Shown piece after piece: positions 38,401-49,500 of a DNA stretch of 64,000 nt. The DNA is from Cryptosporidium bovis. Taxonomy: Eukaryota > Apicomplexa > Conoidasida > Eucoccidiorida > Cryptosporidiidae. Both the position numbers and the translations under genes were made by a program. The DNA lies in assembly GCA_009768925.2 (NCBI GenBank), contig VHIT02000028.1, positions 343,501 through 407,500 on the forward strand, written 5' to 3'. Under the pieces are notes generated by a model, which did not search any database, was not told the DNA's origin, and saw only the letters and a list, made by a program, of their open reading frames with translations. Every line of letters begins with the position of its first letter. Positions within the stretch are counted from its first letter, which is position 1.

Positions 38401-39829
38401 GCAAGCTCAAAGTAGAGCGCACAGAATGGGTCAAAAGAACGAAGTTAGAGTAATTCGTTTAATATCAATATCTGGTGTAGAAGAACTCGTTCTTAAAAAA
38501 GCTCAAAAAAAACTAGAGATTGATCAAAAAATAATTCAAGCTGGTATGTTTAATTCAACACAAGTAGTGGAGGATGATAGGGAGGACAGACTAAGAGAAC
38601 TGTTTGGTAAAGAAGAATATAAAAGCGATGCTAGGGTAACTACACCCTCAGAATTAAATAAATTTATGGCAAGAACAGAAAATGAGTTAAAAACATTTGA
38701 AGAAATGGATAAGAAAATGTTTGGGAGAAGTATTTATAATAAAATATACGAGTGGAGTGATGTGATAATAAAAAAAATATATAATAATAGTGATAATGAT
38801 ACCTTAGTGAATGAAAAAAACAAAGATGAGTCAGAACACGCTGATAATTGTGATTTAAATAAGGATTTACTTGATTTTGGCAATAATATATCGAAGTCAC
38901 CCACAAAACCTAAAAGGCCTGGTAGGAAACAAAAAAACATTCAAAATGAGCAGAACTATAATAACGATGAAACAGTAGAAGCTAAAAACAGCAATAAGAA
39001 CAACGAAATGTTAACTTCAGAGGACAGTAAAGTATATATGAATTACTTGGAGAAAGCCGGTAGAATAATATCTGTAGATGAAGTACCTGATTGGATTGTT
39101 AGACCCCCAAATGAAGTTAATGCAGAACTTGGAATTGACGACTTTAATATGAATGAACCTAAAGAGATACCACGTTCTCAACGTAAGTCAAGGTGGAAGT
39201 CCAACAAAGATTACTTATGTGTAGAAGGTGTAAGTGAAAGAACATTTTTGAAAGTTGTTGAAAAATATGAATCAGGTGAAATAAACGACATTAAAAAGGA
39301 ATTACTTAAGGAAACTACAAAAAGAAGAACATCGTTGAGAAGAAATTCAACTAATATCAACGATGTTTCTAGTAACAATATTAGTCAAAATAAAAGTCAA
39401 AATAATAAAACGAAAAACAAAAAAAGAAAAATTATAAAATTTAGTGATGATGAAAATGAGAGTAATGATGACTTTGACAGCCAAAATGCTGATATTAGTG
39501 ATGATGATTTCGAAACAACAGAATATAATTATAATGCAGAGGATTATAGTAATAATAAAATTAATATGGTTAGAGGCTCTAAACTAAATAAAAAAGACGA
39601 AAAAAACAAAAAAAATAATCAAAAAAGTAAAAAATCAACATTATTCGGTGAAAATTTAGATGTCTATAGTAATGAAAGTAAAAATTCGGATAACAGTACT
39701 CATTACGAAAACAATATTGGAAATAAAAAAAGAAACAGATCCAATAATAAATTGAATGAATATATTCTTTCGTCTAAATATATTGAGAGTTTACCTAACA
39801 CACCTGAACCTCAAATGTATAAAGATTAG
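35480..39829 (+). CDS. SWI/SNF-type chromatin remodelling ATPase (SNF2/BRM-like)
   Basis: A 1449-residue single-exon protein. Domains in order: a QLQ-like segment at about 80-105 (LVQCYRMLSRGLLPG), an HSA-like basic helix at about 385-490 ending in the post-HSA ETKNRRLQELINQTDRFL, the SNF2 ATPase at about 555-1010, and a SnAC-like region at about 1050-1250 with VPDWIVRPP. ATPase motifs are present: LADEMGLGKT, DEGHRLKN, LLTGTPLQNN, STRAGGLGLNL and QAQSRAHRMGQ. The QLQ-HSA-SnAC order marks the Snf2/Brahma subfamily rather than ISWI or CHD. The acidic, Asn-rich C terminus contains a PKRPGRKQ stretch like an AT-hook, and I see no bromodomain, which SNF2/BRM usually have at the C terminus. It acts in the nucleus, sliding or ejecting nucleosomes as the motor of a SWI/SNF-like complex. 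Confidence 0.93.
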   Translation: MEFLSKTTINNDSKANIGNSSIYKENIDLNNLIEDLVYESASKSSEIFARCLDLSFEYKKLKNDIKYKTLKDLEVPNEDLLRYRLKVLVQCYRMLSRGLLPGNFLLGELYKMMDELIVRRPHLFKIYSNDDNKTMENDNSKLKIMDYDNNIFYVMKKYFEYSKLVFGVKMRSYGNFLSEKVDTHSEYNNKLIELVAEVNSFRVNTLEYTGSVVAKNNMYNYWDSYILNEKKILKNLVSLESQRKLRKYISFPADISYKANLHEKLLDISYIQTKTRNDVYSNGQYYSLDSLMTEKEFNNEDRMSNNNNVNDNTIDYNEKENSNNNNKCHNYLDKSKPDMINFEIIDSNIRAGISNRRLLIPTQIKENDKIIDSIFKSANRKIINFWKSKSPTIQQYKFQLIIENLPIEREKIMQEKRKKRLLLSRLAINASKQMVSIQSQKQINMEKKERERLRLLRENDLEAYLELVKETKNRRLQELINQTDRFLIDMGLRVHDQKISSTNNNDSNTFISTTELKDSLEYNSELNTKTTVSSYYTMAHTITENISDNPMKLLKGELLPYQVTGVEWMLSLYNNKLHGILADEMGLGKTIQTVALLTYLYEHKENHGPHLVIVPLSTLPNWQKEFEKWSPSLSIMCFKGSRYERRSLFQEIRKMKFNVCLTTFDFIIREGNSLQSIQWKHIIVDEGHRLKNSKSKFHVILHDFNSHNRLLLTGTPLQNNITELWSLLNFLLPQVFHSVEDFQVWFSKPFSELPSNENSLELSEEEKLFIINRLHSILRPFLLRRVKSDVLHDLPEKKEFIVRMELTPWQKIVYDQIKQKAVHSMDLNSGKIQYRSVSNTIIQLRKIVNHPYLFVDEYLIENDDIFRVSCKFEILDRMLPKLIYFKHKVLIFCQMTQLMDILGDFLDYRGIKYHRLDGTMTIQERKERMDEFNSDESDKFVFVLSTRAGGLGLNLQAADTVIIFDSDWNPHQDLQAQSRAHRMGQKNEVRVIRLISISGVEELVLKKAQKKLEIDQKIIQAGMFNSTQVVEDDREDRLRELFGKEEYKSDARVTTPSELNKFMARTENELKTFEEMDKKMFGRSIYNKIYEWSDVIIKKIYNNSDNDTLVNEKNKDESEHADNCDLNKDLLDFGNNISKSPTKPKRPGRKQKNIQNEQNYNNDETVEAKNSNKNNEMLTSEDSKVYMNYLEKAGRIISVDEVPDWIVRPPNEVNAELGIDDFNMNEPKEIPRSQRKSRWKSNKDYLCVEGVSERTFLKVVEKYESGEINDIKKELLKETTKRRTSLRRNSTNINDVSSNNISQNKSQNNKTKNKKRKIIKFSDDENESNDDFDSQNADISDDDFETTEYNYNAEDYSNNKINMVRGSKLNKKDEKNKKNNQKSKKSTLFGENLDVYSNESKNSDNSTHYENNIGNKKRNRSNNKLNEYILSSKYIESLPNTPEPQMYKD

Positions 39830-39887
39830 TTTTTCTTAAATATGTTATTTTACTAGTTACTAATTAACCCAATTTTATTTTGTCCAC

Positions 39888-39893
39888 GCGGGA
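39888..39893 (+). promoter_or_regulatory. GCGGGA motif
   Basis: CCACGCGGGAATG, about 215 bases upstream of the small spliced gene at 40110 and just after the SNF2 stop. It resembles an E2F half site. Confidence 0.35.
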
Positions 39894-40109
39894 ATGTTTT
39901 ATAACACACATGCAGTTTTATTGACCACATAGCATACCATATATAATAGACTAGATGTAACAGAACTCTAAATAAAATGCACAATCACAGTATATTTATT
40001 TTAATATTTAGCTAATGCGTTTATATTAACTTAATATACTTTAGTATTTATACAAAACTTATTTGTACATATGTCTTATATTGGTTAAATAATAATAAAA
40101 AAGAGAAAT

Positions 40110-40467
40110 ATGATTAAAAGGAGAGTTAAATATTCAGACTTAGATCTTACGGGTATGTATAATTTGAAATAGTGTATTCAATAATAAAGAAGTCGAAATA
40201 AACTCTTTACATTTATTTTTACCTTCCAACCAAAAAAAATCAATTTTTTTTGTCTTAACTTTATATTTCTTTAAAATTATAGATTTATCCGATTCAGATA
40301 GTTGTGGTTCAGACGACGAAGCAATAATAAACAAGTACTGTCCAATTGCGAGCAAACAAAAAACTACATATACCAGATATGTAGATGGATTAAGTTATAG
40401 TACATTATTGTTTTTCTTATCAGTAATATTATTTGTAAGTTTAGCATCATACAAAATAATTGTTTAA
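40110..40467 (+). CDS. Small tail-anchored protein, two exons
   Basis: Exon 1 is 40110-40152 and exon 2 is 40283-40467, giving 75 residues. The donor is GG|GTATGT and the acceptor ATTATAG, in phase 1, restoring a GAT codon. The product starts MIKRRVKYSDLDLTDLSDSD, has an acidic Ser/Asp stretch, then CPIASKQKTTYTRY, and ends in a hydrophobic segment of about 21 residues (LSYSTLLFFLSVILFVSLA) with only SYKIIV after it. That is the layout of a tail-anchored protein inserted post-translationally in the ER or mitochondrial outer membrane. Small translocon or SNARE-like subunits look similar, but no specific family is clear. The C terminus is 127 bases from the convergent giant gene. Each exon is too short to stand out alone, so RNA evidence would decide. 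Confidence 0.62.
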
Positions 40468-40593
40468 TATTAAAAATAAAATTAATTTTAAAAAAAATTA
40501 TGATTCAAGTATATCACTAACAAGGATATTTTCTTGTTTCTTGCATCATTGGGGCTAATGGGAAATGTTATTAGTTTAGGTCTTCTACATTTC

Positions 40594-43500
40594 TTATAGT
40601 ATTTCGTAAAGTGATTTGTCATTATATAATTTTTTATTATAAAAAATGACGTCGGATAATTTTTCAGAGTCTATCATATTACATGTTTCAATTCGAAGTA
40701 GAATGTCATCGACATACTCTGAAATCAGTTTTTTCCAGTTAGTAAATAACGAATTTTCATTAATGTTATATTTAATTTCTGGTCTTTCAATCCATTCCAA
40801 TGCAGAATCAAAAATGTGAAAATTGCTATCATCATAATCTTTATTTAATTTGACGATATTATAAAAAGAATAGTTGTTGTCATCATACTTTTTGTTTTTT
40901 AAATATAGTAGTAAATTTTTGTGTATTTTTGCCATTGATTCCAATAAATCAAAATTTAAGTAACCAAATATATTCTTGTATTTATCAATGTATTCAAAAT
41001 TAGGATGAATAATTGAGTTGATAAATAATATTCTTGGCCATATTGCATGTACGACGGAACCAAATATAATTTCATAACCAGATAGTATTACATTTACCAA
41101 TGTTGGATTGTGACAAATATTACTATTTGAAACTATTTCAAATAGTTCGATTAAATCCAAATTAATTATATTTACTTTGTTAGATTCGTATATATATTTC
41201 ATTTTATCACTATTGTTATTGATGCTAACATTGTAATCAGTATTATTGTAATCGTTGAATAATTCATTTATATAATCATTTGGTATAACACATGAAAGTT
41301 TACTTTTAATAGATTTTTTCATTTCTCCTGTTAAATAATTATTATTATTATCGAGTGATTTTTCTTGAATATATGAATTTACGAAATATAGTTGAATTGA
41401 AAATAACCCGGCCAATTTCATATAAGCAGAATATAATTGTTGATATTTTGTATTTTTTAGTAGTTCACATGAATGAAAAATAATTTGTAACGCAATAAAT
41501 AAATCAAATCTCCCATATTTAGAGAACATAAATTCGATAGATACTTTGTTCCACTGTTTAACTAGGCATTTACTGATTAAAAATTCAGCTAACAAATCAA
41601 CTCTATTGAGATTTTTAATTATATTCAAATTAATACTATTATTTGAACTTTCATCCCTTGAGTTATATATCTCCATAATTTTCACTGACAAAATCATGCT
41701 TAACAAATTGTTTGGTATCAAGTTATTATTATTCTCAAAATAATTATTCTTATTGTTAAATTCACTATTATATTCGATATCATTATCATAGTAATTGTTA
41801 TATTCATTAATATTATTAAAGAAAATATCATTTTCACTACCATTATTACTAATACACATATTTTTAAATATATTAATATTACCAATAACTTTATTTATTT
41901 GTTCTGCATTCAATTCTTCAAATGAAAATAATTCCGGTATTTCAACAATAATATTCGAAAATACTTGATAATCAAAATCCGTATTAATCATCTTGACTAA
42001 TAACTTGTTAATATTGTCAATTAAATTTGTAATAGTAACTTGATAATAATCATCGCTTTCACATGTACAATATTTATAATCTATCATTGTTAAATAATAT
42101 AACACTAAGTTAATATATATTGATTCTTTTATACTTGTAATGTCATCATTTGCACATTCTTCTAATTTTAAATTTATTTTGTTTATAATATAAATGTGAT
42201 TTAAAGATAATTTTGCTATCTTATATAAAAATTGTGTTATATTTTTATAACTTAAATAATTATGTATAACTTCAAATAATATATGGATAATTAGTTCATC
42301 AAACTCTTCAAAATCCAAATAAATATTATTAAACGTAATAATTTTTATAGAGTTTAATAAATTATCAAAACTAAGTGATTTTGTTCCATTATCGTTATTA
42401 TCGTTGTTAAATTTCAAACTGGCTTCAATTGCTAGCAATAACGTATTTTTAATAATGTAAATTATATTATCTGTGGAGAATAAATCTATAATAAACTTAG
42501 ATACTCCTGATAAGTAATTTTCATTATTAAACAAATCATCCAAATTAAAATTGTATATAATGAATTCAATTTCTATTTCAGAGTTGACAATCAAATCCTT
42601 TATATTATATTTAATATTGCTCATTATTTTGTTCACTGGGATAAATTTTTCTATTTGATGTATATACTGGAATATCCTTAGAAATGAAAACAATTTAATA
42701 TTAAAGTTTGCCTCAGATGTTTTGTTGTGTTCATCAGATAATAAAATATATTCTTCCCATAAAATCACACTACTTTTTTCATCTTTCGTATTACTATTTT
42801 CGTTATTTGCAAATCGTGAATTTAAATAATTAATAAAATTATTAATTTCATTCCTATCCTCTTTTGACCATAAGTATATAATTTTTGTAAACATCAGTGA
42901 TAAATAGTATTTCTCTACCAAATAATCGATAATTTGATTCCAAACATTTGAATTTCTATTAATATTTACTATATTATTACTATTGATGTTATTATTATTG
43001 TTGATATCAATATTATTATTCACAGTATGAATATTATTATCAGCATCATTGTTCTTTTTGTCATAATAACAATTATTATCAATATAATTATTATCATCTA
43101 AAGTTTTAAGCAAATTAAATTTGCTTTGATTTTTTTTATAGGATTGAACTAATTTGTTTTTGACATTTGGAATAAATCTGGTACCTATTTTGAATGTTAG
43201 GTTTAAATCAATAAAATAATTTGTAATATTATTGATGCTTGACAAAAGATTTTTAGCATCGACAGGATAATCAGAAAATTGTATTTTACTTGGTAATTGT
43301 ATGTTAACATTTTTATTATTTGTATTTTGGAAATTAAAGTATCCAGAAGGTGTAAATAATATTGAATTATTCCTTATTTTTAAAAATAGGTTTTCATAAT
43401 ATTCCATACCTAATGGTTTGTAATTTAAGTCGACATTAACTACATTATTTCCACAATTATTATATAGTATATAAATTACATTTTTTAATATATTTTCAAT

Positions 43501-46500
43501 TCTAACATTATTATTATCACTATTATTATTATTATATAATATTTTTCCGTCTATATTAATTGTATATAAAAATAATAATTTATAACATAAGTAATGAATA
43601 CAATCATAAATATAGTTTAAATCAAAGTAATCTGGTTGATAATTATCTGAATATAGACCAGATTTATAAACATTATTTTCATCAATATTAAATACTGATA
43701 ATTTATATGAATCTGATAAAAAATGCAATGATATTGATAATAAAACAACTTGATCAATAACAGTGAGTAATCTCTCGAGCTTTTCAATCAAGTACCAACA
43801 ATATATCGATATTTTTGCTAATATATATGGAGCTATGTATAATGATATTTTTTTAATAGAATCAGAAACATTTAATAATAAATTCCAATAATAATTACTC
43901 AAGTATTCATATCTAATTGAATTTAACTTAAATAGCTGAGTATAGATAAAATTATTTAAATCATTCGATATTAATTTTAATGTTGACTCTTCTAATAGTG
44001 ATATTTTTTCATTATTATATTCAACGTTGTTAAATGATGTGTTTAATGACATTTCTAAATATTTAATTAGCAATTTATATTTACCGGATTCATACATTTC
44101 TCTTATTATTTCAATTTCTGTCATACATAACCATTTTTCTATATCACAATATTTAAAATTGTATTCATTAAAATCTAAATATATTAAGTTTACTATATAT
44201 CTCCTATATAAATGATTTTTTAAATCAAAAGTCATGTCAATATTTTCGCTTGAATTATTAGAATATATATTGTGTACAAAGTTCCATATAAGTTCATGAT
44301 TTTTTACAGAAATGTTTTTGTAAATATATAATAATTCATTCTCATAATACATCGTTAACAGGTTACTATTTGGATAGAATACATCAAACATCTTATCATT
44401 GTTAATATTTTTAATTAATATGTTATTTATATTATTTAAACCACTTTTAATATCTAAATTATGCAAATGTCCTAATAAACTAAACATACTACAAATATTA
44501 GAATTTTCACCGTAAAACCAACTTGATATTTTAATTAAAAAGTTTCTTTCATTTAATAATGACATCAATTTCCATAAAATTATTGTCAATTCATCCATAC
44601 ACAATATATCATTATCATCAGTATTTTTATTACTATTAAATATAAGATTAATATGTTCCTCATTTATTTTATATTTATTTTTCATTATCTCTGAAACATT
44701 GATTAATGAATTTAACATTAAGTATTCAATATATTCATTCAATTGATCATCATCATATTTTAAAACATCATTCAAGTTTCTATTAATATTATTATCATTA
44801 CCATTAGTATTATTAACAATTATTATTCTAAATTCATTCATTACTTTTTTTAAAAACTTTTCTAGTATATTTTTACATTCACTAATATTATTTGTGGTGT
44901 TATCAAATTTTATTTTATTAAAAAGTAATTGAATGTCATATTCATTGTTGTTTTTGAATATTAATATAAGTGAGCTTATAAATTCTATTAAAATGTATGA
45001 ATTAATTGTACATGAAACTAAGTATTTTAACTTAGAACTAAAGTCATTATTTATAAATAAGTCAATATTTTCCTGAATAACTGAGTAATACATTAATAAT
45101 TTACTACCATTCATATCAATTATGTTATTAATAAACACAGTTTTGATTGACCATTCGTAAAATTGATTTAATTTATCATGTTTAATACTATCATTTTTTT
45201 TAAATAGTATATTCCAATCCAACAAACTAATTATATATTCACTTTCCTTGCTATTATATTCACAATATTGACTATTATTACATTTATCATTATTCATTTT
45301 TAATGCTATTTTCAAATGTTGTTTTAGTATTGGGTACTTTGACATATATTCATTAATTATATTCTCTACAGTCTCTTTTGGACATTTTTGAGAATCACAC
45401 TCTTGCAGGAACTGTACCCATTCTCCTCTTCTTGCTAATTCATGTAATAATGTTAGTGAACGAGGTAAATCATGTAGTCTACAAAACACAGCAACTAAAT
45501 GCCATATCGGCGCACTTTCTAATAATTTCAAATTACTATGATCATTATTAACATTATCATCATTTTCGCTACAAATGTCACTGTTATTATTACCAAGCAT
45601 AGTTATATCACCTGTGTCCCATGCAGCCTCTTCAAGCATTTTTAATACGCTAAATAATGAATTAGAATGTTTTTGATTATTTTTAAATTCTTGTTTATTT
45701 TCATTATCTAAATTATTAATATATGAGTCTATTTGTGGTGGACCAAATTCAACAAATAAGTTCCATATCTCGTATATTTTATCAGAGTTAACTTCGTCGA
45801 TATTAATATCTGTTTCATCATCATAATTTAGTCTTGAAAATGACTTTTTATCGTGTATTTGATGATTATATATACATCTAGCTACCCTTATATCGGTAGT
45901 TAGTAGTTCAGTTGGAAGGCCTAACATTGATATAAATATAATGCAACTAGTTACTACTATACCTCTTGTAAAGTTTCTTAGTGCCAAATTATATATTTCT
46001 TTGTATATAATTATTTTGTTATTCATGTCTAAATTAGGAACATTAATGGAAAAATTATCGTCATAATTTTTAGTATTATTATTATACTTTGTATATCTGA
46101 TGCATAATAATATATATGCCATAAAAGGTCTACCTTTTGAAATGTAATTTAAAATAGGCAAATTTAATTTACAATTAATATCATTATCATTATAATTAAT
46201 GCTAAAATTGTTATTAGTTTTTAAATTGTTATTTTTTTTAATTGATTCATACATTTTATTCGAAAAAAAGTCAACAACATCTTCAATATTTTCTTTATTA
46301 TCTAATTTATTATATATTGTTGGATATAAATTAATTAGGTCAATTAATGTTTTAGAGTCTTTATGTGTTGCTTTTATTATTTCTGAAATACTAAATAAAT
46401 TCATGTCATTATTTAAATCCTCATTGGTTACTTCTTTTTTATTAAAATTATCATTATCAATAAATTTATCACTTAGTAATTCCAGTAATTTTGGAAAATA

Positions 46501-49500
46501 TTTCATCAAAAACAATTTATAGTTTTCATTATATATCTCTTTTTTACAAATATTCAAAGAAAATATTACTGATAAAACATAGCGTGGTTTTAAATTTAAA
46601 TTATTATCATCGTAATCAAAATCATAAAAATTTATTCTTTTTGATATCATTTCATTAATAATATAATTAGTATTTCCAGAATTATCCTCATCAATGTTAT
46701 TTATGTGATCAGAATTTAAGTTATAATCATTACTAATAACATCAATTTCTTCTTCGTAGTAGTTAGCGAAGTAATCAATTAAAATATTTATCATTGTTAT
46801 TGGGGAATTTAATACAAATTCAAAATTATTAACGATATTTCCATTAAAATAAGTGTTATTTAATACAAGCTTATTATATAACTCATCACTTATACTATTT
46901 TTAAACTTGGTAAATGTTTCTTTAAAAAACAATAGCACAATATTCTCTTTTTTATTCATGAATATATATACTATGCTTAAATAATCGTTAATGTAATCAT
47001 TATTTTTTCCTTTATTGAATAATTTTAAAAACAAATTTAAATAATCATTGTTTTTTAACTCGCTTATTTCACTTAAATAATATTTAAACAAACGTGGACC
47101 ATGATTTTTAAAACTAATACATTTATTAATTATGTATTTGGCATTATTATATTTATTAATTTCTATTTTAAATAATTTATTTTCCAATAAATCAGTTTTA
47201 AAGTAATGAATTGGTAATAATTTACTTGATATTAATGAATTTATAAATACATCATTTATATATTTTGGATTATTGTCAAAATTAGTGCTTATTATTTCAT
47301 TTATTAATACGTACTTATATGATTTTTTAATATTGTGGTTATTATGTAGTATTTTTAATGTTTTACCCAAATAATTCATAGATTGTGGGATATTCATCCA
47401 ATCAAAGTGGGAAAATATAAAACCGAATAACGAGTTGTAAATGATACTTGTTATTCTTTCAACCACAACTTTTTCTAAATTAAAATTATTATTTAATAAT
47501 ATTAACATACTATTTTTCTCTTCTTCTTCTTTATTTATATTCTTTAACATTAAATATAGATATGAATATACAAACGCTTCATCGTATTTACAAGGTGCTT
47601 GAACTTTTTTTAATAGCCTGTTCCAAATAGAACATATTTGTAAATGGGTCTTTTCTATTATTATTCTTATAGTTACATTATATGGCCATGATGATATAAA
47701 GTCTAACGAATGATTGATGTATCCATAATTATTTGAATGATTATTCATTAGGGATTTTCTACCTCTGTTTAATCTTATCCATGTTAAGTCTCCCCTTTTT
47801 GAATTATTATCACTTTGATTATTTGAATTAATGTCTGATGGATATTCACTATTACTTTCAACATTTATATTTGAAGATAAGTCATAGTTATTATTTATTA
47901 TCTCAATATTTATATTTGAGTTATTATTATTAATTTCCTCTTTTTCTTTATCAAAATACAATAATTTCTCTTCAATTTCCAAATAATCATCTTCATTTTG
48001 ATCGGAACAATTCTTACAAATTGAACTCTTTATATTAATTAATTTATTATTATTTAATCTTAAAAAATTATTTCCTTTTTGTTCTGGTAGGTTTTTAGCT
48101 ATTGTATTGTTCAAAGTATTGTTCAAGCTGTTATCATCATTAAAATTATTCAAATAATCATTATAGTAATTATTTTCACTGTTTAAATCAACATTTATTT
48201 CTTTACAATTTAAGTCACTCCATGTATCAAGTGATTTTTTTGAAAAATGTGAATATAATAAATTTTTATTCATTTGAGCATATTCTTTATTGTTAATATA
48301 TAAGTTATTATTCCCACTATCATTGTTTAATTCAACATTATTTGATAATTTTTTTAGTATTACATTCGATATTTTAAGTATGTAATTCCGATTTTCATAT
48401 GTAGTTGTGTCTAATCCACTATTTATTATTATTGCATCTTTTAATGTTTTCAGACCACCAAATGGATAAGTTAGTGATTTGATCATATGTTCTGAGCAAT
48501 AATATTCATCATCACTATCATCAACACTATCATTAATACTGTTGCTATTGCCTTTATCTTCAACATCATTAAATACATGTATATAATCCCTTAATATATC
48601 ATAAGGATAAGAATATGTAAGAAATGATGTCCATATTCTATTTAATTCAACATCATAACACGTATTAAAATAATAATTCTCCAACTGATTGCTGAATTGT
48701 ATTAAGTCGTAATCATCATCAGTTAAATAATTAATATGTCTTAAATGATTTACAATTTTTCTCCGTATATCTCTTTTTAACGTGTAATATAATATTAATT
48801 TCAAATATTTGCTTGTATTCTCACCTATTTGACGTAACATATGTATTCCAAGTGCTAATGAATTTGTACTTTGGTTACAAATTAATTTATATACATGGTG
48901 AAGCACATTATTTCTAAATGATTTTAAATTACATATCGAGTTGATATTTTTGTTTTTGTACCACCAATTTATTAATGTTGAATAGTGTCCCTGTATTATT
49001 TCATCTCTTATATATATTTCATCATCTATTTTAAAGTTGTCGTCATTTAACTTACTATCTGTTATATCATTTATATTTTCATTAGTGTCATTACTAACAA
49101 ATTTGTCATTTTTTTTACTTAATTTTTCTCTAAATAGAGATGAATAATAAGAAAGAACATTCAATATATCACCATTATTCACATCATAGTTGGAAAATTT
49201 TATATTATTGCTGTAGTATTTTATCTTATCTAAACAAAAATTTAACAATATTTCACAGGATTTATCAACAAACTCATCTGACAAATTTGAACCATTTTTT
49301 TCAAGTAGCAATGACTTTGCAAATTTTACTATTTCCAGATTTAAAGTAGATGAGATATTATTTAATGAATTTTTGATCATATCAATTTCGCTATTTTTAA
49401 TTCCAATTTCTAATTGCATTAAAGGTATTATATTTGTGTTTATATTATTTAATAAACATATTCTTTTGACATTTTCCAAGTCTTGACACTTTATTGCAGA

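Noticed and set aside
40140-40355. 71-codon minus-strand ORF
   Set aside because: It is antisense to the spliced tail-anchored gene and has no protein-like features.
49140-49349. Plus-strand ORFs opposite the spatacsin-like gene (also near 41546, 46199, 51152)
   Set aside because: They are shadows of a long, well-supported minus-strand reading frame.
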